A DNA stretch of 64,000 nt from AC-38 sp033856025. GTDB lineage: Bacteria; Actinomycetota; Thermoleophilia; Solirubrobacterales; Solirubrobacteraceae. Positions 7,865 through 16,415 of this stretch are shown piece by piece. Location: NCBI GenBank assembly GCA_033856025.1, contig JAWVFQ010000029.1, forward strand, positions 62,001 to 126,000, given 5' to 3'. Numbering within the stretch: position 1 is the first letter of the stretch; each line of letters opens with the position of its first letter. The notes beneath the pieces were generated by a model, which was not told the origin of the DNA, ran no database searches, and worked only from the letters and a program-made list of their open reading frames with translations. The translations under genes and the position numbers were made by a program.

Positions 7865-8983
7865 CTAGAGGTAGCCCATCGGGTCCACCGGGTTCCCGTT
7901 GATCCGCACCTCGAAGTGCAGGTGGGGCCCGGTGGAATGGCCGGTGCTGCCCACGGCGCCGATGACCTGGGCCTGGGAGACGTTCTGTCCCACCGAGACG
8001 CCGATCGAGGACTGGTGGCCATAGCACGTGGAGACGCCGCCCCCGTGCCCGATGCAGGTGTAGTTCCCGTAGCCGCCGTACCAGGAGGCGATCTGGACGG
8101 TGCCCCCGTCGGCCGCCCGGATTGGCGTGCCGGACGGCGCCGCGAGGTCGATGCCGGCGTGCAGCCGGCCCCAGCGCATGCCGAACGGGGACGTGAACGT
8201 GCCGTTCACCGGCCAGATGAAGCGCCCCGACCCGCGGCGGACCGGACCGCCGCCCTGCAGCTCGCCGCGGATCTTCGACTGCTGGCGCTCCATCGCGGCC
8301 AGCTCCTTCTCGGACTCGTGGCGCTCGCCGCGGACGTCATGCAGGGTCGCCGCCTTGGCGGCGCGTGCGCTCGCCAGCTCGTTCTTGACCGCGGCGACCT
8401 CGTTGCGCCGGGCCTGGACGGCGGCGGTGACGCGCTGCTGGCGGTCCTCCAGCCGGGCCAGGCGCTTGGCCGCGCGATCGGCGGTCGCCCTCGCGGCGCG
8501 CACCGCCTTGATGACCTTGGCGTCCTGCTCCTTGATGCGGCGCATGAACTCGCCGCGCTCGAGCAGGTCGGCGAACCCCTTGGAGCTCAGGACCACCGTG
8601 ACGAGGTCCGGGCGACCGGCCTGGTAGAGCTCGACCATCCGCCGCGACAGGACGATGCGCGACTCGGCGAGCTTCGCGCGCAGGCGGGCGAGGCGGGCGC
8701 GGGTGCGGCGCAGGTCGCCCTGGAGGCGCTCGAGCTCGGCGCGCTTTGTGGAGAGGTCGGATTCGATGACGTCCTGGCGCGCCTGGAGGCGGTCGATCTT
8801 CGTCGACTGGCTCTCGATGACGCTCGTCAGGGCGCCCTCCTTGGCCTTCAGGCGCTCGACCTTGCCGCGCTTGGCACTGATGCGGTCCTGCAGCGACTTG
8901 CCGTCCGAGACCAGGGGCAGCTCCGCCCACAGCGCGGCGGGCGCGAGGACGAGCACGGTGAAGAGAGCCAGGCGCGAGCGCAT
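7865..8983 (-). CDS. Secreted M23-family peptidoglycan endopeptidase with coiled coil
   Basis: A 372-residue murein hydrolase of the EnvC/NlpD type. An N-terminal signal sequence (LALFTVLVLAPAALWA) is followed by about 200 residues of heptad-rich coiled coil rich in Arg, Leu, Glu and Lys. The C-terminal LytM/M23 domain has the zinc ligands in HAGIDLAAP and the catalytic/ligand pair in HLHFEV, with SPFGMRWGRLH before them. All key residues are present, so it should be active rather than only a regulator. The start is ATG 8983, so that the signal peptide is N-terminal. It is alone, 73 bp downstream of the aminotransferase start on the same strand but transcribed ahead of it. Confidence 0.92.
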   Translation of the reverse strand: MRSRLALFTVLVLAPAALWAELPLVSDGKSLQDRISAKRGKVERLKAKEGALTSVIESQSTKIDRLQARQDVIESDLSTKRAELERLQGDLRRTRARLARLRAKLAESRIVLSRRMVELYQAGRPDLVTVVLSSKGFADLLERGEFMRRIKEQDAKVIKAVRAARATADRAAKRLARLEDRQQRVTAAVQARRNEVAAVKNELASARAAKAATLHDVRGERHESEKELAAMERQQSKIRGELQGGGPVRRGSGRFIWPVNGTFTSPFGMRWGRLHAGIDLAAPSGTPIRAADGGTVQIASWYGGYGNYTCIGHGGGVSTCYGHQSSIGVSVGQNVSQAQVIGAVGSTGHSTGPHLHFEVRINGNPVDPMGYL

Positions 8984-9118
8984 GCGACGGCGGAGTCTAG
9001 GGAGGGCCCGAGCCCGGCCCAAAGGCTGTGAATAGCTATGGAAACCCGGCCTACACCGTCCCTACATCTGACCGGGGCAACCTGCTCCTCGCTTGGTGAC
9101 AACCACGAAAGGAGCCAT

Positions 9119-9514
9119 ATGACCAGGCGATTCAGAGGAGTGCTGACGGCGGTTGCGGCGATGGCCGCGCTGGCCACGGGTGGGGCGGTCTTCGCCAACG
9201 CCCAGAACTCGGCCACGACGACCCCGCCGCCCGCGAGCCAGCCGGCTCAGCCGGCTCAGCCGGCCCAGTCGTCCCAGGCGCCGGAGGCGCCGGGGAGCGA
9301 GCAGGGCGGCCCCGAGAACTCGGCGACCGACCCGGACAACGTGCAGGACACGTCCGGCAAGGACGCCCCGGGCTCGGAGCAGGGTGAGAAGCCCGGCTCG
9401 GAGAGTTCGGGTGAGAAGCCCGGCTCGGAGAAGGCGAACGACGACGGGCCCGGTGGGCACGCCGACGAGCCCGGCAACGCCAACGCCGACCATCAGGCGC
9501 AGGGCGCGGAGTAG
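9119..9514 (+). CDS. Small secreted acidic low-complexity protein
   Basis: A 131-residue protein with a good Shine-Dalgarno (AAAGGAG, 9108-9114) four bases before the ATG. A signal peptide (LTAVAAMAALATGGAVFANA) is followed by a disordered chain: a Pro/Ala/Gln stretch with PAQ triplet repeats, then repeats of GSEQG and EKPGSE and an Asp/Glu/Gly-rich tail. I recognise no domain. It is strongly acidic and lacks Cys after the signal, so it is probably exported and unstructured. Two hairpins follow the stop, separating it from the two-component system that begins 118 bp downstream on the same strand. Confidence 0.85.
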   Translation: MTRRFRGVLTAVAAMAALATGGAVFANAQNSATTTPPPASQPAQPAQPAQSSQAPEAPGSEQGGPENSATDPDNVQDTSGKDAPGSEQGEKPGSESSGEKPGSEKANDDGPGGHADEPGNANADHQAQGAE

Positions 9515-9523
9515 TCGTTCGGA

Positions 9524-9540
9524 CAGGGGCTCGGCCCCTG
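9524..9540 (+). terminator. Hairpin just after the small secreted gene
   Basis: A perfect 7-bp stem, CAGGGGC paired with GCCCCTG, around a TCG loop, starting 9 bases after the stop codon. There is no T-run, as often in GC-rich genomes. It stands in tandem with a stronger hairpin at 9554. Confidence 0.5.
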
Positions 9541-9553
9541 AGGACGGATACAG

Positions 9554-9584
9554 GAGCGCCCCCGGTCCCGAGCCGGGGGCGCTC
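9554..9584 (+). terminator. Strong 12-bp hairpin terminator
   Basis: A perfect 12-bp GC-rich stem (GAGCGCCCCCGG with CCGGGGGCGCTC) around a 7-base loop. It lies between the small secreted gene and the response regulator and probably ends transcription of the first. There is no clear T-tract. Confidence 0.7.
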
Positions 9585-9631
9585 ATCCGTTCCTCATCGA
9601 ACGCTCATCTCCCACGGGGACATTGGCTGAC

Positions 9632-10312
9632 ATGAAGGTGCTCGTGGTCGAGGACAAGGTCAAGCTCGCGAGCCTGCTGCGCCGCGCGCTGCGCGGCGAG
9701 GGCATGGCGGCCGACGTGGCGATCCGCGGCGAGGATGCCCTGTGGATGGCCGCGTCCACGCGCTACGACGCGATCGTCCTCGACGTGATGCTTCCGGGCA
9801 TCGACGGCTTCGAGGTGTGCCGGCGCCTGCGCGGCGACGGGGTGTGGACGCCGGTGCTGATGCTGACCGCCCGCGACGACCTCGACGATCGTGTCGCCGG
9901 ACTGGACAACGGCGCGGATGACTACCTGACCAAGCCGTTCCAGCTGCCCGAGCTCATGGCGCGGCTGCGCGCGCTGGCCCGCCGCGAGCCGGCCGAGCGC
10001 CCGGTCACCCTGGACGCGGGCGACCTGCACCTGGACCCCGGGACGCGCGAGGTCTCGCGCGGCGGGGAGACGATCGAGCTGTCGGCCAAGGGCTTCGCGC
10101 TGCTGGAGACGTTCATGCGCCGGCCCGGGGTCGTGCTGTCGCGCTACGAGCTGCTCGAGGCGGCGTGGGACGGCGACTACGACCACCGGTCCAACGTGGT
10201 CGACCAGCACATCCGCATGCTGCGCGACCGGATCGACCGGCCGTTCGGCGCGTCGAGCATCGAGACGGTGCGCGGGAGCGGGTACCGCCTGCGCGCGGAC
10301 GGCGGCGGGTGA
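9632..10312 (+). CDS. OmpR-family response regulator
   Basis: A 226-residue regulator. The receiver domain (about 1-115) has the acidic pair in VVEDKVKL, the phosphoacceptor Asp in IVLDVMLPG and the conserved Lys in DDYLTKPF. The winged-helix DNA-binding domain follows, with LSAKGFALLETFMRRPG, the recognition region SNVVDQHIRMLRDRID and GSGYRL at the end. ATG 9632 is chosen over TTG 9623 because the receiver strand begins there. Its TGA overlaps the GTG of the histidine kinase, forming a coupled pair. Targets are unknown, but the secreted gene just upstream is a candidate. Confidence 0.94.
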   Translation: MKVLVVEDKVKLASLLRRALRGEGMAADVAIRGEDALWMAASTRYDAIVLDVMLPGIDGFEVCRRLRGDGVWTPVLMLTARDDLDDRVAGLDNGADDYLTKPFQLPELMARLRALARREPAERPVTLDAGDLHLDPGTREVSRGGETIELSAKGFALLETFMRRPGVVLSRYELLEAAWDGDYDHRSNVVDQHIRMLRDRIDRPFGASSIETVRGSGYRLRADGGG

Positions 10313-11682
10313 GGCGGCTGCCCGTGCGCTGGCGGCTCACCCTGGCGTTCGCGGTCGTGATGGCCGTCGTGCTCGCGGCGACGGGCCTGTTCGTCCACCG
10401 GCGCCTGGAGTCCAGCCTCGACGGCGCGATCGACCGGGCTCTGCACGCGCGCGCCGACGACGTCGCGGCGCTCGCCCAGCAGTCCGAGAGCGGGCTGCGC
10501 GAGTCGCGTCCGGGCGCGAGCGGCCGCCGCCCGCAGGTGGCGCAGCTCGTCACCGTGTCCGGGCGGGTCCTGGACCGCACGCCGGGCGCCCCGGGTCGCC
10601 CCCTCCTGGACGGCGCGCAGCTCGCGGCGGCGCGAAACGGGCGGACGGTGACCGCGAACCGCGAGCTGCCGAGCGACGAGCCGGTCCGGCTGCTGGCCCA
10701 GCGCACGCACGCGCAGAGCCAGACCCTGGTGGTGGTGGTCGGGCAGTCGTTGGAGGACCGCAACCATGCGCTGCACGACCTCAGCGGCGTGCTGCTGGTC
10801 GGCGGCCCCGGCGCGCTGCTGCTCGCCTCGCTGGCCGGGTACCTGCTCACCGGCGCGGCCCTGCGGCCGGTCGAGGCGATGCGCCGGCGCGCGGCCACGA
10901 TCTCGGCCACCGACCTGGGGGAGCGGCTGCCGCCCGCGGGCGGCAACGACGAGCTGGGACGGCTCGGGGGCACGCTCAACGAGATGCTGGCCCGGATCCA
11001 GACCTCCGTCGCGCGCGAGCGCACCTTCGTGTCCGACGCCAGCCACGAGCTGCGCACGCCGCTCACCATGCTGCGCACCGAGCTGGAGCTGATCGCCCGC
11101 GACCGGCCGACCGGCTCGCGGCTGCAGAGCGCCGCGGGCTCGGCGATCGAGGAGACGGACCGGCTCACCCGGCTGGCCGACGACCTGCTGCTGCTGGCCC
11201 GGGCCGACGACCGCCGGCTCCCCCTGCGCCGCGAGGCGGTGCCCGTGGCCGAGCTGCTGGCCCAGGCCGCCGGCCGCGCCGGCCCGGCCGCCGCGGCCGC
11301 GGGGGTGAGCGTCGCGCTCGGGGCGGCGCCCGACGACCCGATCGAAGTGGACCGCGACCGCCTGCTCCAGGCGCTGGACAACCTGCTCGCCAACGCCGTG
11401 CGCCATGCCCGCGCGACCGTGGAGGTCCGGGCGCGCGTCCAGGGCGACCGCGTCGAGCTCCACGTCACCGATGACGGACCGGGCTTCCCACCCGAGTTCC
11501 TCCCCGAGGCGTGGGAGCGCTTCGCGCGCGCCGACGCGGGGCGCACCGACGGCGGCGCGGGCCTGGGCCTGGCGATCGTCCGGACGATCGCCGAGGCCCA
11601 CGGCGGCCGCACCGAGGCCGTCAACCGCCCCGAGGGCGGCGCCGACGTGTCGATCGTCCTGCCGCTCATCGCCCTCCCATGA
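10309..11682 (+). CDS. Membrane sensor histidine kinase (HisKA type)
   Basis: A 457-residue kinase starting at GTG 10309, overlapping the response regulator by four bases. A transmembrane segment at about 8-30 and a second (VLLVGGPGALLLASLAGYLLTG) flank an extracellular region of about 130 residues. HAMP follows, then the HisKA box SDASHELRTPLTMLRTELEL with the phosphorylated His, the N box in LDNLLANAVRHA, G1 in DDGPGF and G2 in GGAGLGLAIV. It should phosphorylate the adjacent OmpR-type regulator. The extracellular sensor matches no domain I can name. Confidence 0.94.
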   Translation: MRRLPVRWRLTLAFAVVMAVVLAATGLFVHRRLESSLDGAIDRALHARADDVAALAQQSESGLRESRPGASGRRPQVAQLVTVSGRVLDRTPGAPGRPLLDGAQLAAARNGRTVTANRELPSDEPVRLLAQRTHAQSQTLVVVVGQSLEDRNHALHDLSGVLLVGGPGALLLASLAGYLLTGAALRPVEAMRRRAATISATDLGERLPPAGGNDELGRLGGTLNEMLARIQTSVARERTFVSDASHELRTPLTMLRTELELIARDRPTGSRLQSAAGSAIEETDRLTRLADDLLLLARADDRRLPLRREAVPVAELLAQAAGRAGPAAAAAGVSVALGAAPDDPIEVDRDRLLQALDNLLANAVRHARATVEVRARVQGDRVELHVTDDGPGFPPEFLPEAWERFARADAGRTDGGAGLGLAIVRTIAEAHGGRTEAVNRPEGGADVSIVLPLIALP

Positions 11683-11706
11683 ACGGGTGGTGCACTGGGG
11701 GACGCG

Positions 11707-12552
11707 ATGACGACGCGACTCCGACGGCTCGCGGTGATCGCCGCGGTCGCGCCGCTCCCCCTGGTGGCGGTCCTGGGCGACCGCGATGCCGCCGCCACCG
11801 GTGGGCAGACGGTGTGGGCGGTGGGCGACGGCGCCGACGGGAGCCGCGCCGCGCGCGCCGTCGAGCGCCTGGTGCTCACGTCCGGGCGAGTCGACCGGTT
11901 CCTGTATCTCGGCGACGTCTATCCGACCGGCACGCGCGCGCAGTTCACCCGCCGCTACGGCGGCGTCTACGGCGGCCTCGCCGCGGTCACGAGCTCGACG
12001 CCGGGAAACCACGAGTGGCCCCGCCGCGCGCAGGGCTACGACCCCTACTGGAAGGCCGTCCTGGGTCGTCGGCCGCGGTCGTGGTACTCCCTGCGCGTCG
12101 GGGGCTGGGAGCTGTTGAGCCTCAACTCCGAGGCCGCGCACGGCGCCGGCTCGGCCCAGGTGCGCTGGCTGCGCCGACAGACCCGGAGCCCCGGCACGTG
12201 TCGCATCGCGTTCTGGCACCGGCCGCGGTGGAGCGCCGCCCCCCACGTCCCCGGCGCGGGCGATCTCGCCCCGTTCTGGAACGCGCTGCGCGGGCACGCG
12301 GTCGCCGTGCTCAACGGCCACGCCCACGACATGCAGCGCTTCCGCCCGCGCGACGGGATCACCGAGCTCGTGTCGGGAGCCGGAGGTCACCGCCTGCACG
12401 CCGTGGACGGCGCGGACCCGCGTCTCGCGTTCTCCGACGACCGCAGCTTCGGCGCGCTGCGGCTGCGCCTGCGCCCCGGGGTGGCGGACTACGCCTTCGT
12501 CGACGAGGCGGGCCGCACGCTGGACTCCGGCCGCCTGGCCTGCTCGCGCTGA
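11707..12552 (+). CDS. Secreted calcineurin-like metallophosphoesterase
   Basis: A 281-residue protein with an N-terminal signal sequence (LAVIAAVAPLPLVAVLG). It carries metallophosphoesterase motifs in order: a first Asp in WAVGDGADG, GDVYPTG, GNHEW, a His in FWHRPRW and GHAHDMQRF. The usual first-motif His is not evident after the Asp. Similar extracytoplasmic proteins resemble purple acid phosphatases. It starts 24 bp after the histidine kinase on the same strand and may be co-transcribed with the two-component system, which could tie it to phosphate or stress sensing, but this is inference. The substrate is unknown. Confidence 0.85.
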   Translation: MTTRLRRLAVIAAVAPLPLVAVLGDRDAAATGGQTVWAVGDGADGSRAARAVERLVLTSGRVDRFLYLGDVYPTGTRAQFTRRYGGVYGGLAAVTSSTPGNHEWPRRAQGYDPYWKAVLGRRPRSWYSLRVGGWELLSLNSEAAHGAGSAQVRWLRRQTRSPGTCRIAFWHRPRWSAAPHVPGAGDLAPFWNALRGHAVAVLNGHAHDMQRFRPRDGITELVSGAGGHRLHAVDGADPRLAFSDDRSFGALRLRLRPGVADYAFVDEAGRTLDSGRLACSR

Positions 12553-12582
12553 CTCCGCCGGCGCGCGCGGCTCGCGTCTTTG

Positions 12583-12598
12583 CGAACATGGCTGTTCG
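12583..12598. promoter_or_regulatory. Perfect dyad upstream of a TetR start
   Basis: CGAACA and TGTTCG arms, perfect 6-bp inverted repeat around TGGC, ending two bases before the ATG (12601) of the TetR gene. It is probably the operator of that regulator, controlling its own four-gene operon. Confidence 0.55.
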
Positions 12599-12600
12599 TC

Positions 12601-13224
12601 ATGGCCGCGACCTCCGCTCCCACCAGTCCCCTGCCCCGCGGGCGTCACGGCCTGCCGCGCGAGACGGTCGTGCGCTCCCAGCGCGAGCGCCTCCTGCGCG
12701 CGATGGCCGAGACGATGGCCGAGCGGGGCTACGCGCGCACGTCCGTGGCGGACGTCCTGCGCGCCGCCGGGGTCTCCCGCGAGACGTTCTACGAGCAGTT
12801 CGCCTCCAAGGAGGACTGCTTCATGGCCGCCTACGACGCGGCCGCCGGGCTGCTGCTCGCGGGCGTTCCCGGGCCCCGCGCGGCGGGCCCCGCCGGACGG
12901 TTGGAGGCGTTCGCCCGCGGGCTCGGCGCGTACCTGGACGCGCTGGCCGCCGAGCCCGAGTTCGCCCGGCTGTTCCTGGTCGAGGTCTATGCCGTCGGGC
13001 CCGAGGCGATTGCGCGGCGGATGAGGGCGCAGGAGCGCTTCGTCGACGCGCTCTCGCGGACCCTGGACCCGCGCGGCGCCGAGCGCTTCGCCGTCGAGGC
13101 GCTCGTCGCGGCGATCGCCCAGATGGTCACCGCGCGGCTCGCCGCCGGCGACCTCGAGGGCCTGCGCGCCCTGCGCGGTCCGCTCACCCAGCTCGTCGCA
13201 CGCGCCCTGGACGCCGATGCCTGA
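12601..13224 (+). CDS. TetR/AcrR family transcriptional regulator
   Basis: A 207-residue regulator with a helix-turn-helix at about residues 30-75: VADVLRAAGVSRETFYEQF, then the usual SKEDCF. The C-terminal domain is helical and ends in VARALDADA. An in-frame TTG at 12580 is rejected because it lies in the dyad. The stop overlaps the next start by eight bases, so it is the first gene of an operon with a CMD protein, an SDR and a CocE-like hydrolase, which it probably represses in response to a substrate of those enzymes. Confidence 0.9.
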   Translation: MAATSAPTSPLPRGRHGLPRETVVRSQRERLLRAMAETMAERGYARTSVADVLRAAGVSRETFYEQFASKEDCFMAAYDAAAGLLLAGVPGPRAAGPAGRLEAFARGLGAYLDALAAEPEFARLFLVEVYAVGPEAIARRMRAQERFVDALSRTLDPRGAERFAVEALVAAIAQMVTARLAAGDLEGLRALRGPLTQLVARALDADA

Positions 13225-13828
13225 GCCGCGGATCGCACCCGGATCGGCGCGGGACATCGGCGCCCTCAACGCGCTGATCGCGCGGGTCCTGGGCGCGGCC
13301 ACGGGCGGAGCCCCGCCGCACATCTTCACCACGCTCGGGCGCCACCGCGGCCTGTTCCGCCGGTGGCTGCGCTTCGCCGGCGCGCTGATGCCCGGGGGCC
13401 TGCTTCCGCGGCGCGACAGCGAGCTGGTGATCCTGCGCGTCGCGCACAACTGCGGTTGCGACTACGAGTGGGGCCACCACGAGCGGCTCGGCAGGGCCGC
13501 GGGCCTGAGCGCCGAGGAGATCGCACGCGTCCGGTCGGGACCCGGCGCCGCGGGCTGGTCGGCCCGGTCGGCGCTGCTGCTGCGCGCCGCCGACGAGCTG
13601 CACGGGGACCGCACGCTCTCGGACGCGCTCTGGGCCGAGTTGCGGCCGCTGATGTCCGACGCCGAGCTCATCGAGCTGTGCATGCTCGTCGGCCATTACG
13701 AGATGCTCGCCATGACGCTCAACGCGCTGGGCGTCGAGCCCGACCCGTCGCCCACCGGACCGCCGCCGCGGGCGGCGCGGGCGCTGCAGGCCATCGTCGA
13801 ACGAAGGGGGAACGCGGATGCCGCGTGA
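13217..13828 (+). CDS. Carboxymuconolactone decarboxylase (CMD/AhpD-like) family protein
   Basis: A 203-residue protein with the CMD core ELVILRVAHNCGCDYEWGHH at about residues 71-90: two Cys separated by one residue and a following His pair, like the redox or general-base site of AhpD and CMD proteins. Members are either gamma-carboxymuconolactone decarboxylases or thiol peroxidase partners; the spacing does not allow a firm choice. It overlaps the TetR gene (8 bp) and the SDR gene (11 bp), so it is made in step with them. It is probably cytoplasmic, as no signal is seen. Confidence 0.85.
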   Translation: MPEPRIAPGSARDIGALNALIARVLGAATGGAPPHIFTTLGRHRGLFRRWLRFAGALMPGGLLPRRDSELVILRVAHNCGCDYEWGHHERLGRAAGLSAEEIARVRSGPGAAGWSARSALLLRAADELHGDRTLSDALWAELRPLMSDAELIELCMLVGHYEMLAMTLNALGVEPDPSPTGPPPRAARALQAIVERRGNADAA

Positions 13829-14675
13829 GGCCAGTCTGGAGGGCCGCCGGGTCCTGATCACCGGGGCGGCGCGGGGGATCGGCGCGCTGACGGCGCGTCG
13901 TCTGCACGAGGGTGGCGCGCGCGTGGCCCTGCTGGGCCTGGAGCCCGAGCTGCTGGCCGTCGTCGCGGCCGACTGCGGCGACGCGCCGTGGTGGGAGTGC
14001 GACGTCACCGACCGCGACCGGGTGGACGAGGTCGTGGCCGAGGCGGTCGAGCGCCTGGGTGGCCTGGACGTCGCGATCGCCAACGCCGGCATCGGCGCCC
14101 AGATGACGCTGGTGGACGGGGACGCGGCGGTGTGGGACGCGACGCTCGACGTGAACCTGGGGGGGACCTACAACCTGGTGCGCGCCGCCGGCCCCCACGT
14201 CAGCCACCCGGGCGGCTACTTCCTCCTGACGGCGTCGCTGGCCGCCGCGGCGCACCTCCCGCTGATGTCGGCGTACTGTGCGTCCAAGGCGGCGGTGGAG
14301 TCGCTGGGCGACTCGCTGCGCATCGAGCTGCGCCCGTCCGGCGCCCGGGTCGGCGTGGCGTACTACGCCGAGCTGGACACCGACATGACGTCGCGCGGGT
14401 TCGCCACGAAGGCGGCGGCCCGGATGCCGCTCGGCGGCCACGGCCACCTGCCGGTGGCTCCCGTCGGGCCGGCCATCGACGCGCTCGAGCGCGGCATCCG
14501 CCGGCGCTCGCGACGCATCGTCTCCCCGGCCTGGGTGGGAGCTCTGCTCCCCTTCCGCGCCGTCCTGCAGCGCGCGGTCGAGATGCAGGCCCGGCGCGGA
14601 CTGGCCAAGACGCTGGAGATCGCCCGCGACGAGGACCCCGAGCTCACCACGCCGCAGCCGGAGCGCGTGCGGTGA
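13818..14675 (+). CDS. Short-chain dehydrogenase/reductase
   Basis: A 285-residue classical SDR. NAD(P)-binding TGAARGIG at about 14-21, NAGIGA, the catalytic Ser in LLTASLAA and the YCASK Tyr/Lys pair are all present. It should oxidise or reduce a carbonyl or alcohol with NAD(P)H. The C-terminal 90 residues are longer than in the core family and include RRIVSPAWVGALLPF, which might touch the membrane. It is the third gene of the TetR operon; its start overlaps the CMD gene by 11 bp and its stop overlaps the hydrolase start by four. Confidence 0.9.
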   Translation: MPREASLEGRRVLITGAARGIGALTARRLHEGGARVALLGLEPELLAVVAADCGDAPWWECDVTDRDRVDEVVAEAVERLGGLDVAIANAGIGAQMTLVDGDAAVWDATLDVNLGGTYNLVRAAGPHVSHPGGYFLLTASLAAAAHLPLMSAYCASKAAVESLGDSLRIELRPSGARVGVAYYAELDTDMTSRGFATKAAARMPLGGHGHLPVAPVGPAIDALERGIRRRSRRIVSPAWVGALLPFRAVLQRAVEMQARRGLAKTLEIARDEDPELTTPQPERVR

Positions 14676-16390
14676 GGCGGGCGGCGGTCCTGGCCGGGCT
14701 GCTGCTCGCGGCGGCGGCGACCGCGCCCGCCGCCGCCGCGCCGGTCCACCAGGACAGCCGCTTCACCGCGTCCGACGGCGTGACCCTGGCCACGACGGTC
14801 ACGGGGGAGGGCCCCCTCTCGCGACGGCCGGTGATCGTCGAGTTCAGCCCCTACGGACGGGCGTCGGGCACCCTCGACGCCGGCCGCGCCTACAACCACC
14901 TGCTCGTGCAGATCCGGGGCACGGGGGACTCGGACGGGCGCTTCGACGCGCTGGGCCCGCGCACCCAGGCCGACGTCGTGGAGGTCCTGCGCTGGGCCTG
15001 CCGGCAGCCGTGGAGCGACGGGCGCCTCGGGCTCAACGGCTTCTCGGCCAGCGCGATCACGGTCTACAACTCGCTGCACCGCGAGCTGCCGTGCGTGCGG
15101 ACGGCCGTCCTGAAGTCCGGCACCCACGAGCTGTACCGCGACCTCCTGTATCCGGGCGGCATCAGCAACCTGGTGCCGGGCATCGGAGTGCTGGGCCTGA
15201 TCGGCGCGCCCGCGACCGCCCAGGGCTTCGACCGCCTGGGCCGCGCCCCCACCACGTCGGCCGAGATCGCGGCCGGCCTGTTCGGCGCCGGCCTGGACGG
15301 CTTCATGCACTCGTCGCTGGACTCGTGGTGGCGCGAGCGCGGGATCCGCGGTGACGTCAACCACCTCCCGACGCTGATGATCGACGGCTTCTTCGACGTC
15401 GAGTCGCGCGGCGCGTTCCAGGCCTTCCAGCAGCTGCGCCATCACGGCGCGCACCTGCTGGTGATCGGCGCGCACGACGGCGCTCCGGCCGGCACCGACG
15501 GCGGGGCGCGTGAGGCCAGGGCCTGGTTCGACCGCTACCTGCGCCGCGTGCGCAACGGGATCGAGCGGACCGCGCGCGTGAAGCTCTGGCTGGCCGACGG
15601 CGACCGCGAGGACCTGCTCGCGGGGCGCTACGTCCGCTACAGCGGACGCGACTGGCCCATCCCGGGGACCCGCTGGACGCCGCTCGCCCTGGACCCGGCG
15701 CGCAGCGGAACCGCGCACTCGATCAACGACGGGACCCTGGGGGTCGTCAGGCCGCGGACCTCGACCACCCAGTCCTATCCCACGGTCGCCTCGCTTCCCA
15801 CCAACAGCGATCCGCCGAACACGGCCATCATCGGCCCCAACGGCGTCAACGCGCTGGCCGGCGCCTTCCCGGCGGCGACGGACATGACCGCCGCGGAGAC
15901 CCACGGGCTGTCCTTCACGACCCGGCCGCTGCACGCGGACGTGCTCGCCGCCGGTCCCGCGAGCCTCGAGCTCCGGCTCACCACCACGACGCCGGGCACG
16001 GGGATCTGGGCCGTGATCTCCGACGTCGCGCCCGACGGAACGCCGCATCCGGTGGCGAGCGGGCGCCTGAACACGGACTTCCCGGGCGTCGACCGCGAGC
16101 GCTCGCTCACCGACCGCCGGACCGGGGCGATCGTGCAGCCCTACGGCCTCTATGACCACCCGGAGCCCGCCGCCGCCGGCCAGGAGCGCCTCTACCGGGT
16201 CGAGCTGTGGCCGATCGGCAACCGCTTCAGGGCCGGGCACCGGGTCCGGCTGCACATCCTCGGCACCTCCGCCGCATCCAAGCCCGAGGAGCCGGCGCTG
16301 AACACCATCCGGGTGGGCGGGCCCACCGGCGCCCGCCTCCTGCTCCCCGCGCTGCCCCGCGGCGACTTCGGCCGCGCGCTCGGGGGCTGA
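14672..16390 (+). CDS. Secreted CocE/NonD-family X-Pro dipeptidyl-peptidase-like hydrolase
   Basis: A 572-residue protein that starts at GTG 14672, overlapping the SDR stop. A signal peptide rich in Leu and Ala ends near APAAAAAP. The alpha/beta hydrolase part has a nucleophile motif GFSASAI in place of the usual GxSYxG, an Asp in LMIDGFFDVES, and a His in VIGAHDGAP. The C-terminal jelly-roll domain (about 350-570) is typical of CocE and glutaryl-7-ACA acylases. It should hydrolyse an ester or amide outside the cell. As the last gene of the TetR operon it may release a compound that the CMD and SDR proteins then process inside. Confidence 0.87.
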   Translation: MRRAAVLAGLLLAAAATAPAAAAPVHQDSRFTASDGVTLATTVTGEGPLSRRPVIVEFSPYGRASGTLDAGRAYNHLLVQIRGTGDSDGRFDALGPRTQADVVEVLRWACRQPWSDGRLGLNGFSASAITVYNSLHRELPCVRTAVLKSGTHELYRDLLYPGGISNLVPGIGVLGLIGAPATAQGFDRLGRAPTTSAEIAAGLFGAGLDGFMHSSLDSWWRERGIRGDVNHLPTLMIDGFFDVESRGAFQAFQQLRHHGAHLLVIGAHDGAPAGTDGGAREARAWFDRYLRRVRNGIERTARVKLWLADGDREDLLAGRYVRYSGRDWPIPGTRWTPLALDPARSGTAHSINDGTLGVVRPRTSTTQSYPTVASLPTNSDPPNTAIIGPNGVNALAGAFPAATDMTAAETHGLSFTTRPLHADVLAAGPASLELRLTTTTPGTGIWAVISDVAPDGTPHPVASGRLNTDFPGVDRERSLTDRRTGAIVQPYGLYDHPEPAAAGQERLYRVELWPIGNRFRAGHRVRLHILGTSAASKPEEPALNTIRVGGPTGARLLLPALPRGDFGRALGG

Positions 16391-16415
16391 GCCGCGGCTG
16401 CGGGCGGTCCCGCGG

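Noticed and set aside
10177..13449. A very long open frame on the minus strand opposite the kinase, phosphatase and TetR genes
   Set aside because: It is repetitive Arg/Ala/Gly, opposes well-identified genes and is a product of high GC; no domain is visible.
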